From positions 620,001 to 684,000 of the forward strand of contig JAJFZO010000889.1 in the NCBI GenBank assembly GCA_021397835.1: a stretch of DNA of 64,000 nucleotides. The letters run 5' to 3'. Below, piece after piece: positions 26,801 to 38,604 of the stretch (positions within the stretch are counted from its first letter, which is position 1; each line of letters opens with the position of its first letter). The translations under genes and the position numbers were made by a program. This DNA is from Moringa oleifera. Lineage: Eukaryota > Streptophyta > Magnoliopsida > Brassicales > Moringaceae. The notes below the pieces were generated by a model. The model did not search any database. It saw only the letters and a program-made list of their open reading frames with translations, and had not been told where the DNA came from.

Positions 26801-28217
26801 GTTAGTAGTTAAAGGCTTTCAACAAAAGGAAGGTATTGACTACACAGAGATTTTCTCCCCAGTGGTTAAGTTGACTACAATCAGAATAGTGCTTGGGTTA
26901 GTGGCTCAGGAAGATTTGCATCTGCAGCAAATGGATGTAAAAACAGCTTTTCTTCATGGTGACTTGGAGGAAGAAATTTACATGAAACAGCCACAATGAT
27001 TTGAAGTCAAAGGTAAGGAGAAAATGGTATGCAAACTTATAAAAAATTTGTATGGGTTAAAACAAGCTCCAAGACAGTGGTACAAGAAGTTTGACAACTT
27101 CATGGGTGACAATGGTTTTTTAAGGTGCTAGGCAGACCATTGTTGTTATGTTAAGAGGTATGATAACTCTTACATTATATTACTGCTGTATGTTAATGAT
27201 ATGTTAATTGCTGGAGCTAATTTGCATGAGATAGAGAAATTAAAGAGTAAGCTTTCAAAGAAGTTTGCTATGAAGGATTTGGGTTCTGCCAAACAAATCC
27301 TTAGGATGAGAATCACCAGGAAAAAGGGAATTCTCAAGCTATCTCAGGAGAAATACATTAACAAGGTGCTTGCTAGATTCAGAATGGATGGTGCCAAACC
27401 AGTGAGTACACCTTTGGCTAGTCATTTCAGACTATCCAAGAGTCAGTCTCCGTCAACTGATGATGAAATTGCATATATGGGCAAGGTGTCTTATACTTCT
27501 GCTATTGAAAGTCTAATATATGCCACAGTATATACAAGACCAGACATAGCACATGTAGTAGGAGTTGTTAGCAGGTATATGAGCAATCCAGGAAAGCAAC
27601 ACTAGGAAGCAGTTAAATGGATCTTCAGGTATTTGAAGAGCACTGCAGACTTCGCTTTATACTTCAGAAAAACAGATATGGGCTTGCATGGTTATATTGA
27701 TGTTGATATGGCTGGTGACATCGACAGTAGAAAAAGTACTACAGGGTATGTTTATACATTGGGTGGTACTACAATCAGTTGGATGTCTAAACTACAAAAG
27801 ATAGTTGCACTTTCGACCACAGAGGCTGAATATGTTGCTCTTACAGAAGCAAGTAAGGAGATGATATGGTTGCTATCTTTCCTAAATGAACTGGGGCACA
27901 GGTTTGAAAAAGGTATGTTGCATTGTGACAGCCAGAGTGCCATTCACTTGGCAAAGAACCCTATGTATCATGCTAGAACGAAGCATATACAAGTCAGGTA
28001 TCACTTTATAAGATCAGCTTTGGAAGATGGTGTCTTGTCACTCGAAAAGATACAAGGAAGTCAGAATCCAGCTGATATGCTAACCAAGGTTGTTACAATC
28101 GAGAAACTGAAGTTGTGTACAACTTCAGTGGGGCTTCTCAGCTGCTGATTGGAAAGTCATGGCCATTGCAGATGGAAGAAACAATTGAGATAATGAATTA
28201 GTCTCCAAGTGGGAGAT

Positions 28218-28731
28218 TGTTGAGTATGTGTGGAGACAATCCTATCTACAAAAGGGTGTATATTTATCTGAAAAGATATATATTTATCTGAGATGGCATA
28301 TACTTATCTGAAAGGATATATATGCTTATCTGAAAAGAAATATACTCATCCAAAAGAGTATATACTTATCAAAAAAGATATCTTGAGATTCTCACACATC
28401 TATCTTTTAGGCCTTGGGCTCTACTATATAAAGGGGGGCTTCTACCCATGTAAACAACACATAGAGAGAGTGAGTAAGAGTCCTAAGGTTTTATTCTAGT
28501 AGAGTGAGGGCTAGAGAAACAGTTATCTCTCTTGTAATCTATTTTTATAGTGAAAGGGTTTCCTGCAGTGGCTGCAAAGTGGATGTAACTCTCAATTGAG
28601 GGTGAACCACTATAAATCTTGTGTTCCTGTGATTGTTTACTTTATTCCTGCTTTTATTATTGTTGTTTTCAGGTTATAGGGATTTGATATTTGATCCATC
28701 AACTAAGAATCTGGTTGTCAAATTCCCAACA
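28218..28731 (+). repeat. 3' LTR of young copia element
   Basis: 514 bp, the same length as the 5' LTR with no indels between them, and followed directly by the AAGAG duplication. Nine transitions in 514 bp is 1.75 percent divergence. Confidence 0.96.
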
Positions 28732-29200
28732 AAGAGAAACCATGTTGAAGAGTTAGTGAGCGGATCTTATGTGTCCCAAGGGACCCTAGGTTACAGTTCG
28801 CCCTCCTACCGTCGATCACCGGAGATGGGTTTTGACAAGCTGTCATGGTTGCCTCTGGATATCCTTGAATGTGACTTAAAATCAAAATCAGAAAAGGGGG
28901 AGAAAAATACCCCTTTTTTGTCACCACAAAATGAAGCAAAACAAGCACTAGAATAATAATAATAAGAAGTTTTTTCTGTGACGCAAAGAAATGAAAAGAG
29001 AAAGCAAATGAGCATACAAAGCCATAGCCTTTGGATCTGCAGGTGTTCTTATTTGTGATAACAGCAGCCTCAACAATCTCTAAATTGCTCAAAGTAACGC
29101 CTCATTGTGTCTCTTTGAGTCTCCCATAGGGTAATTCACCAACAAAGATTTCAGTAAAAGTGTTGTCATTGTACTGCCTCGGATTGTTACCAGCCGCCAT

Positions 29201-30367
29201 CTAAAATTGCCTTTGCTGATGCAGCACACGACAACAACAACAAAACATGAGACCAGAAAGGAAACAATAGCCAGGAAAGAACCCAGATAGAACAAGAAAA
29301 GGAGGAAGGAAAAGGGTCTTAAAGAAAAAGAAAAAGAAAAAAAGGGGAAGAAAACTAGCGAGGGCAAAAGCCAAATCTAGAGAAAGACAATGGTGAAAAT
29401 ATGATCACATCAATCAACACAACAACGACTTTTCCCTCGAGCACTCATTCACACTCGTGCTTCTGTTTGTTTATGGTGATCTTCTTCTCCTTCTTCTAGT
29501 TGGTGTTGTTTCTCAAAGGCTGTAACTACCACTTTTTCATAACCACAACTCAGATTCCTCAACAACGATACCTGTAACGAGAAAACCATGACTGTTGAGG
29601 GTGGAAAGAGAATGAGGAGAGAAAGAAAAAAAAACTGCCCAACAAAGAAAATCTTTGAACATAAAAGAAAATACATGTCAATCACAATCAACAAGAAGAG
29701 AAAGAGGTACGATAGTAAAAAGGGAAGGAGTAAGAGGAAAAGAAGACCAAAAAAAAAAAACCTGCTAGTGGGCACCCGCGACAATGGTAGGCAAGGTTTT
29801 CCAATGAAATATCAAAGACCAAAGACCAACCTTTTCGCCTTATCACACTTTCTCTCTCTGTACTATACATATATGTCATATTACACTATATCTACGTGGT
29901 CTTGGACTCTCCTTAACGTCGGCTTTGCTCTATCAACCTTCCATTTCCACTTAATGTTTGCATGTTCTGTTTATGGCATTTGTGGGTCCTCGAGAATTGA
30001 AATATGATACCTTGACCCCTTCCTCTTTCTCTCTTTTCTCCTTTTTCTCTCTCTAAATATATACTCATAAGACCTTCTTTCTCTCTAAAACCAGTTCTCT
30101 CTCTCTCTCTCTGCGCCTGTTTGGTTCCCTTCCTTCAACTCCCTTCCTGCAGCTGCAGCCTTTCTGTTAACAAAAAAAAAAAAAAGTACAGGTGATGGGT
30201 TTACGTGTTGTAGGCCAAAACTTCTCTAGCACAACCTTCCATTTTTTCCAACTTCAAAAATAATATACTACCAAAGCCAGCTTGTTCAGTGAAAATCCAA
30301 AGTAATCTTCATTAGACATATTTCATAAACCTAGACCAATCCCTTGGCTTCTGAGAAGTCATGTGCC
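29201..30367. other. upstream flank of RRM pseudogene, no gene seen
   Basis: This region holds A/G-rich low-complexity sequence (29280-29350 and 29600-29760) and a CT microsatellite at about 30093-30111. It is the presumed former promoter and leader of the minus-strand RRM pseudogene. Open frames here are repetitive Lys/Arg or Leu/Phe strings without domain character. Confidence 0.6.
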
Positions 30368-33285
30368 TCAAATATGCTTCAAGACTCCTCCAGATTGCCC
30401 ATGAGGATGAGAGTTTAAGCTGAGTTCACAAGAGTCTAAAAAGTTCTTGCCAAAATTTACTGATGAATATCTTGTCTCTGTCAGAGACAATAGTATTGGG
30501 TAACCCATGCAACCTATGACTTGATCAAGGAACACCTGAGCTACTGTCAGTGCTGAGTAAGGATGAGTTAGGGTCAGAAAGTGAGCATACTTGCTCAAAT
30601 GGTCAACGACGACCAAAATCACATCAACCCCTCTTCATTTTAGGAGACCCTCAGTAAAATCCATCTACATGTTTGACCATATCCTATGAGGTATTGGAAA
30701 CGGCTGTAGCAATCCAGGTGATGCAGACAAGCCAGGTTTGGTGCTAAAGCCTTACTGAAATTGGCCAAAGGTCTCCCTTTTGGCGCAGAATAGCCCTTAC
30801 ACCTCCAAGCGTCAGCTTCCACTACAAAAGTAGTATTGGAATCGGGCAATGCCAACATTGGTTGTCAACATGGCTTGCTTTAAGTTGTTCGAATGCTTGA
30901 GTTGCCTCTGCAGTCTATTGATGCTCCCCTTTCTTTAGTAAGGCTGTCAAGGATTGAGCAATGATGCCACATCTCTGAATAAACCTCCTGTAGTACCTTG
31001 TGAGGCAAGGAAGCCTCTCTGTTTCCTAATGTCTTTCGGTTGTGGCCATTCCAAAACACAAAGGAACTTTTTTTGGGAACCACGGGTACCCCACCAGCAT
31101 TGATCACATGACCAAGGTATTCAATCTAAGAAGATCCAAATTGACATTTGGAAAGTTTGACAATCAATTGGTGCTGCAACAGAACTGCTAACACTTGCTT
31201 GAGATGGTGAAAATGAGGTTCCCCTGCTGATGAATAGACCAATATGCCATCAAAGAATATTAGGAAAAAATTCCTCAAAAATGATTGAAAAACATGATTC
31301 ATCAAGCTCTAGAATGTAGACGGTGCAAGCCCAAAACGCATCACCAAAAACTCATAGTGCCCTAGGTGAGTCCTAAAAGCGATTTTGTGGATGTCTTTCT
31401 CTTGAATCCTTACCTGATGATAACCAAATCTAAGGTCTAGCTTAGAAAACCAGCAGGCTCCAGTGAGTTCATCCAACAGTTCTTCTACCAAAGGTATGGG
31501 AAATTTGTCCTTGATGGTAATCTAGTTCAGTTGTCTATAATCTATACATAATCTCTATGAGCCATCCTTCTTCTTTACCAAGACAACAGCGGAGGCAAAG
31601 GCATTGATACTGTCCCTAATAATACTACTGGTCTTCATCTCTGCAACCATTTTCTCTATTTCATCTTTTTGCACTACTTCTAACCATTTGTGACTCATCC
31701 GTTAAGGCAATATGATGGGCATATGTTCTCTTTGGTGGTAGTTCCTTTGGCACTTCAAACACAATAGCAAACTCTCTCAATAGCTCATGTCACCGCTCCA
31801 ACAACCGATCATCAGCCTCTGTGAACAATGTCCTACTGCCCAATTCAAATGCAGGAGTCTAGGTGAGTAAAAGGGTGCAAGTTCCTTTTCCCACAGGCTT
31901 GGCCATTTTCAACAACTACTTCTTTGAAGCGAAATGCACTTCTTCAGGTTGCAGACCTTTCAAAACTACAGTATGATTCTCCATCGAAAATTGCAAAGTC
32001 AAGAGATTGAAATCCCAAGTAATAGGCTCTAGTGTTTTCAGCCACTGAATTTCCATAAGTAAATCGCCCCCTTTAAGCGGTAGTACGATGAAGTCAGTAC
32101 TTTGTTTCAGTCCTTGTACCTCCCATTTCAAATCTGGTGCATTCCCTGAGTGTTGAGGACCCTTTCATTCTCATTGTATGACCCCTTTCTGTCCCCTGTA
32201 AAGCATGTATAAAAATTGTTGGCTGTTCAGCCAGATCTTCTCCGTCCGCATTCAATTCCTCCATTTAATCTACACAATCACAAAATTCTTCAATCTCACC
32301 CCACTTTTCCATTCCATTCATCCACTGATAGTTGAAACAATTGGGATTTGACACATCTATGTCCAAGGACTAATTTGACATCACACCACATGCATAATTC
32401 TTTTCTTCTCCTCTCTTCCTTTTCTTCTTTACCAGGGAATCTGTTTTGTCTGGTTTGATCTGTTTGGTGAAGTTTGGCTTAGTTATAGGGAAACTTATAG
32501 GCCTTTGTCTGTTGGAGTAAGGGAAGGTTGGTGTTTCTGGTGTAGGCAGTAGGGGAGGTAAGTGTTTGGAATGCGACTAGGGAATCAATTTTGGTTTGGA
32601 TGGTTACCATATTGTGAAGTATTTTAACGTTTTCTGGGCAGGTCATACAATATCAACTTCATTTGTTTGGCTAAGTTCAAAGCGTGTGTTAAGGTTCTTG
32701 GATGGAATAACCTGACGGGTAGGAGATTTCTAGTTTAAGATTACTTAAATAAATGCTCAGGGCGTATTCATCTGATAATTGTAGTAGCTTGAGCAATGCC
32801 TGAAACTCCTCACAGTACTCGTTGACAGTGGTGGACTGCCACAAGCTCACTAACTCTATCATGGGGTCAGCGTACTCATTCTCAGAAACTCTGGCTCGCA
32901 TTTCTTCCACATAAATCTGCCATTTCACCTGCTTCGAGGATCTCCTGGTCTTCGTGAAACGTTGATGCCATTGCGACGCTTTACCATCAAGATGAATAAT
33001 CACCAGCGGAACCTTCTCATCCGTAGAAGTTTTCTCAACTTCAAAGAACTGGTCTGTCTTCCATTCCAAAAAATCATAACCATCAAAACATGGACAATCC
33101 AGTTTGTTGCGGCTGGGATTCAACTTCATTGTATCCAGTATATTATTCTGAATGCCAAGATCTTGCAAAAAAGGTTGTTGGTCACTTTGAAGGGTGATTT
33201 CGGGGTTTAAGGAACTACCTATGCTTTTAGATGGAACCCCTGGTAAACCTAGATCAATCAACCCCAGGCTCTTGTTTGCTTTCAA
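30368..33285 (-). mobile_element. degenerate Ty3/gypsy retrotransposon remnant
   Basis: Minus-strand fragments lie in gypsy order. A retrotransposon gag domain is at 33285-32689 (FDGYDFLEWKTDQFFEVEK, LEGKASQWHQRF-like, NEYCEEFQALL). An aspartic-protease/linker region is at about 32131-31916, reverse-transcriptase pieces including [16 protein letters not shown] at 31491-31309, an RNase H fragment at about 30900-30640, and an integrase core start (VVVDHLSKYAHF) at 30622-30368. Several stops and frameshifts separate them. The RNase H and integrase pieces almost abut, so the usual zinc-binding region between them is lost, and the integrase is truncated. I found no LTRs. Integrase following RNase H identifies Ty3/gypsy rather than copia. 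Confidence 0.88.
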
Positions 33286-33289
33286 AGGT

Positions 33290-34400
33290 TCTCCCTGTCT
33301 TTAGTTGTTAACTTTACTTGCATTCAGACTCCAAGCACTATGGTTTGGCATTCAGAATATAAAAAAAAAAAAACCACAATTATATTCCTCATTGCAATGC
33401 CTATTAGATTTAATATCTCAATTAGTGAACATAGTTGTTCTAACTTGGGCCACTAATGGTGATGGTAGCCGTATGTAAAGCAAATTCATGAATTTGGTTT
33501 AAAGTCCAACTGTCCTATTTTAGAATTACTTGTTCCAAATAATGGTAATGTGTTGTGGATTTGTTTGACGATGTTCCTCTCTTTATTTTTGTTTGATCCT
33601 ATCACAAGTATATCATTATTGTTAAAATATTAATTAATCTTAATATTATTTTATTATAATAATATCTAAAAATAATAATTATTATTAAAAATTTTAATTA
33701 ATATTATTAATTATTTTATAATAAATTATTGTTATAAGAATTAATTAATTTAAATTTAATTATAATTAATTTAATTAAAAAATACATTGATCTTTCTAAT
33801 TTATTTCAATTATTTTTATTTTATTTTTAATAAATCAAACGCATAAAAATTAATTTTTATTTTACTATATTTTAATAAATCAAATATGATATAATATTTT
33901 ATTTTATTTTTTATTCTCATAAAATACTTATTTTATTTTTTATTTTATTCTGTAAATTAATGTTATATTAGTATTTTGAGTCAAAAAAACGAAGTAAGAA
34001 ATAAAAAAACTCCTAACAAACGGTGCAGATTGGTTCTATGTAATCTTTTTGAACTTCTTTATTTGCTTCTGCTGTTAAAATGATTGTCTCATTTCATCTG
34101 TGTGACAAAGCGACTCATTTAAGTATGTGCCACCTCGCATTCCTTTTCTGCATTTGTTTGGTTCGTCAAATTTTCAAGAATTATAACTTCATTTTTGAAA
34201 AAAAAATAAAAAATTTATTAATAAATACAAAAATAAAATAGATTTTAAAAATAACCACCTGATCCCGACAAGGAGAAGGGATCACCAAAAGGTCATTGAA
34301 AACGGCGTCGTTTGGGTCAATCTAAGTATGAAGGCTGGTAAAAGTGAAAGCACCTAAGCCAACTGGTAACTGCCGAAAGAATTAGCAATCACAAATTATA
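33290..34400. other. AT-rich spacer before PDH E1-alpha
   Basis: Extremely AT-rich with TTAAT/ATTAT runs (33600-33960). No protein-like frame. The last ~300 bases should hold the promoter of the plastid PDH gene. Confidence 0.6.
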
Positions 34401-34636
34401 ACTGACTTCACAGGGGGACCTTTCCCCCTTCCAGTTTAAGTTGTGTAGTTGTGTTGGGTGGCCTCCCTTTTTCCGCAGGCGATTGTTTCCACGCCCCTCT
34501 CCTTCGTTTCCTCCGCCCTTTTCTTCTCTTTTTATACTCTCTCCTTCTTTCTCTCTCTTTCCCTTATTCCCCATTTCTCTCAGTTTCCTCTTCCATTTCG
34601 AGGACAGAGCTAACCGATAAGAAAAAGCAGGAGAAA

Positions 34637-37501
34637 ATGGCAACAGCTTTCTCTGCTTCCAAGTTCACAGCCCCCCCTTTTCCGCTCGACGGATCTCATG
34701 AGAGGCGCCTCTTCCATCCTCTCAATGTCGCCACCACTTCCTCTTTTCTCGGATCTACCCGCAAACTTCGATTCAATTCTTCTAGCAAATCGAATCCCGT
34801 GAATGCCCATCGTCGATCTGCTGTTGTCGCCGTGTCCGATGTCGTTAAGGAGAAGAAGCTCAAACAAGGCTCCAATCTGGTAATCCTATGAATCAATTCC
34901 ACGTGAATATCATTACTTTCTTTGAAATATTTGCTTCAGATGGTTTAGTTTGCTTTTCTGTTGTGTTGGCTTTTGGGTTTCTCTGTGTTTTCTTTGGGGT
35001 TTAGGAGCTTAAAGAACAAAGAATGGTCACGTAATTGAGCCTAATCAAAACTACTTTTATTTCCTTGTGACAAGTTTAATAGTTTGCAGCCAACTGGCAT
35101 TAATTGAGTATTCTATAGAGCAAGTTTCTATTTTATGTTCAAGTCTTCTCTGCCTAAAGAAGGATTTGCTTGCTATTAAATATTTGGCCGTACATCTTCA
35201 TGATCTTTTGATTCAGATATTGCTTTCAATAAAGGACAATTATTCCTTCGAAAAATGTTCTGATAAAAGAATGAGAACCTGAGATAATTCATTGCCATCT
35301 TTTGTTATTTCTTTTAATCCTTATTTCAATGAAATTATTGAAGCAAAGCCTTGTTGGTTTCTACTTATTTGTGCATGTAGTTGATCACAAAAGATGAAGG
35401 CTTAGAGTTATATGAAGATATGGTTCTGGGAAGAGCATTTGAGGACATGTGTGCTCAAATGTATTACAGGGGGAAGATGTTCGGTTTTGTCCACCTGTAT
35501 AATGGACAGGAAGCTGTCTCAACTGGGTTCATTAAGCTTTTGACCAGACGGGATTCTGTGGTGAGCACATATCGTGATCATGTGCATGCCTTAAGTAAAG
35601 GTGTCCCAGCTCGCGCTGTGATGAGTGAGCTCTTTGGCAGGACCACTGGGTGCTGCCGAGGTCAAGGTGGATCCATGCATATGTTCTCAAAAGAGCATAA
35701 TGTGCTTGGTGGATTTGCCTTTATAGGTGAAGGAATTCCAGTGGCAACTGGTGCAGCATTTACCAGTAAGTATAAGAGGGAGGTCTTGAAGGAAGTGGAT
35801 TGTGAAGATGTAACAGTGGCCTTTTTCGGTGATGGAACATGTAACAATGGGCAGTTTTTTGAGTGTTTGAACATGGCAGCATTGTGGAAGTTGCCTATTG
35901 TGTTTGTTGTGGAGAACAATTTGTGGGCAATTGGGATGTCCCATTTGAGGGCAACTTCAGATCCTGAAATTTGGAAGAAGGGGCCTGCATTTGGTATGCC
36001 AGGTGTTCATGTTGATGGGATGGATGTCTTGAAGGTGAGGGAGGTGGCAAAGGAAGCAATTGGAAGGGCAAGGAGAGGAGAAGGTCCTACTCTGGTGGAA
36101 TGTGAGACATACAGGTTTAGAGGACACTCATTGGCTGATCCTGATGAGCTGCGTGATCCTGGTGAGCATTTATTTTAGTTTTCTTTTCTGTCTCTGCTCT
36201 TATTCTGAATGATTGATTAACGTGGTGATTTTCAGCTCAATATGTTTTACAAATTGTCACTTTTTATCCCTCTTGAGTCGTGCATTCCCTAGCAGCTTAC
36301 TCCATGATGGATTGTATTTCCACTGACATAATACTATTCCTTTGGACATACTTGCAATTGTACTAATGATTAATTTTATGTTGTTTTAAATAACTTCTGC
36401 TGCCTTAAGTGCAGCAGCTAGGAGCATTTAGTTGTACAGCTCTTGGCCCTCACTGAAATCTGTTTAGCATGGTAAAACATGGCTATTTTTCATGCCTTAT
36501 GGGTTTCGATTGACCATTTTCTAGTTTTTGGTGGTGATTTCATCCAATCCCATTTTATCTCTTCATTTGTCTCTCTTTTCTTTCCTTACAGGAGCATTTT
36601 TAGTTAAACTTGATTTACCTTGTTCAGTTCTGAATTAGTTTATGAAGGCTTTTTCTTTGTCATGTTAAGCATTTTTGCTCCTGCTGGATGCAGACACGTG
36701 TAGTTTTTCTGAGCTGGGACTTAAATCCTTGATTGCAATTTCTTATCTTCACATCATTTGGTCCTAGTGGTTATTTGTTCGACATACAATATACTGCATC
36801 ACATATATCTAATTCCAATTGGTATATCTGTATCTTGATGAATCTTGAGTAGTTCCTTCTTCATTCGCCATAGCAATATAACGTCCTCTTTTCTTGGATC
36901 CAATTTGTTAATATTTGAATTCTTTGAGTGTTGTTGTGGCTCGCAACATCATACTACAATAATCAACCTAAACCAGTGGACAGGACACCTGAAGTCCAAT
37001 GGCTTGGAAAAAGGAGTGTCAGTGATTGTTACCCAAAGTTCAGCCTACAACATCTTGATTTGACTAATAAGATATTTCATTGTGTAGACCAAATAAGTAA
37101 TATCAAGGCATTTAATTTCTAAGACCTAAGGATGCAGGATTCTCTCTTCTTTATGCATTATTGTCATCGTGGACTTTTATTGGCATTCTCCCCCTCAACT
37201 TACGGGGTTCTTTTCTTTGGCAGCTGAGAAGGCTCACTATGCTGCTAGAGATCCCATCACAGCTTTGAAGAAATACATGCTCGAGAACAAGCTAGCCAGT
37301 GAAGCAGACTTGAAATCGATAGAGAAGAAGATAGATGAGGTGGTTGAAGATGCCGTTGAGTTTGCTGATGAGAGCCCCCATCCATCTCGCAGTCAGCTAC
37401 TAGAGAATGTGTTTGCCGATCCGAAGGGTTTTGGGATCGGACCTGATGGGCGATACAGATGCGAGGATCCCAAATTTACAGAAGGCACTGCCCACGTGTG
37501 A
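34637..37501 (+). CDS. PDH-E1 ALPHA: pyruvate dehydrogenase E1 component subunit alpha, chloroplastic
   Basis: Three exons (34637-34879, 35381-36161, 37224-37501) join in frame to 433 aa, close to the 428 aa of Arabidopsis At1g01090. Residues 1 to about 60 are a Ser/Arg-rich plastid transit peptide beginning [10 protein letters not shown]. The mature part is a thiamine-diphosphate dehydrogenase alpha chain. The TPP/Mg motif GDGTCNNG is at residues 231-238, and other hallmarks are [25 protein letters not shown] and [16 protein letters not shown]. With the beta subunit it decarboxylates pyruvate in the plastid complex that supplies acetyl-CoA for fatty acid synthesis. The frame is open upstream to an ATG at 34451, but the 34637 ATG gives the family's usual N-terminus. 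No defects seen. Confidence 0.96.
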
Positions 37502-37736
37502 TCTTTCTGGGTTGGAATTCCACAGTATACAAAAGCTCTTTTTTGCTGACGGTGCTCTGCTTTAGTTCATGTTCTTATTGCCAGCAGTCACTGATTAGCT
37601 CAGTCTTGCAGTAATTGGTTAGCTCTTAAATGTAGTGCTCATGGAAGCAGAATGTCTTATTTACTCCTTAGATTGCTTTCTCTCTTTAAGTTTTGGTTTT
37701 TTTCTACCCTGTTTATTTATGTCAGATAGACAAGTC

Positions 37737-37794
37737 TTATGAATTGCAAGGCTCACTAAATTTCATTATGAATTGCAAGGCTCACTAAATTTCA
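37737..37794 (+). repeat. perfect 29-bp tandem duplication in PDH 3' flank
   Basis: Two identical adjacent 29-bp units (37737-37765 and 37766-37794), about 235 bp past the PDH E1-alpha stop, probably at or near the end of its 3' UTR. Confidence 0.9.
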
Positions 37795-38604
37795 TCCTCG
37801 AATCATCTTTCATGCTCCAATAGAAAATTACCACTGTCTTTGTTTCTATTAACCAGATATTTGCTTTACTGTCTCCCATCTATTTGCTACAGTTGCAATA
37901 ACAGAAGTGTGCAAGAAGTCCAAGTCCAGGGACCTTTATAAGTTTATTCTGATTGAATAGATAATGAGCAATTAGATATAGTTGTAATCAAATTGTCTCT
38001 TCAGAAAAAACAAGCCTAAAATAGGCAGGTACGGTTTACTTTCAAAGTCCTTTAAACTAAGAGAACCTTAAATTTTTTTAATTATTTTAATGCAAACTCC
38101 AAATAGAATGTTCATTTTGCCATTGTATTCTACTTATAATGCTTTTCATACAATGTCAGTATAAGAGGAACAAATGGAGTCTGAGTGATCATCCTACATG
38201 TTCAGATTGCAAGACTTGAGATTGTTGATTAACCATTCAAAGAACTGAAACTTAAAGCCATCAATTTCAAATCCTAAAGATTTGAGTCTAAAATACTTCT
38301 CCTTACTCAAACTGATTGAGAAACCAACTCTAACAACTCCAGGCATGGTGCAAACAGCTAAGAGGATGAGAAAAATTAATCAATGAGAAAAGCAAAGCAA
38401 AGGACTCAGCCTCTGTTAACTTCCTGTTCTGAAATTCAAAATGATCTGTGCAGAGTCAAGGGGAAAGTATAACCTTAAAAAAACCTGGGAAAGGTAAACC
38501 TAAGAGGACAAAGGTAAACAATACAAATTTTGAGTAACTGAGAGAAGAAAAAAGTTACAAGACTATGAGGATGAAGTCTTACTATATTGATGAAAATTAC
38601 AGCT

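Larger units (their letters stand above)
23677..28731 (+). mobile_element. young Ty1/copia LTR retrotransposon with defective gag-pol
   Basis: A 5055-bp element with two 514-bp LTRs, 5-bp target-site duplications AAGAG (23672-23676 and 28732-28736), a tRNA-Met primer-binding site TGGTATCAGAGC (24193-24204) and polypurine tract AAGTGGGAGAT (28207-28217). One continuous frame from ATG 24228 to the terminal TGA at 28148 (1307 codons) carries gag, a zinc knuckle (24939-24980), protease (DSGA, about 25095), GAG-pre-integrase, integrase (25654-26050), reverse transcriptase (26640-27250) and RNase H (27680-28060). No indel disturbs the frame, but six internal stops do: 24291, 25626, 25887, 26997, 27129 and 27603. 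The reverse-transcriptase YVDD box reads YVND (Asn at 27195-27197). It is therefore inactive as it stands, although structurally complete. Confidence 0.96.
22429..29200 (-). pseudogene. ARP1/RBM24-like RRM protein pseudogene, interrupted by a copia element
   Basis: Minus-strand exons in the order expected for plant RBM24/38-like (ARP1-type) RNA-binding proteins are recognisable. Exon 1 (29200 to about 29018) encodes the first half of an RRM, from MAAGNNPRQYNDN through IFVGELP to KGYGF. Exon 2 (about 28870-28741) has PSPVIDGRRANCNLGSLG. Three later exons follow at about 23460-23263 (RFRPALGLVAPPAYH), 23160-23080 (YAGYSQEA) and 22995-22430 (NFYAFHAQYAQGSQ and a Thr/Ala-rich end). The frame is broken by a 2-bp insertion and a compensating 2-bp loss inside the RRM, leaving TGA between them, by a 2-bp insertion at the start of exon 2, by a shift in exon 3, and by a stop after PYFPQQ. 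A copia element lies in the intron after exon 2. Family members bind RNA through the single RRM; this copy should not make a working protein. Confidence 0.85.

Noticed and set aside
29588..30007. 139-codon Lys/Arg-rich plus-strand frame
   Set aside because: Low-complexity A/G-rich DNA that yields basic strings in one direction and Leu/Phe strings in the other; no family resemblance.
36845..37122. Short plus-strand frames within PDH E1-alpha intron 2
   Set aside because: Intronic, no domain, and the flanking exons splice in phase without them.
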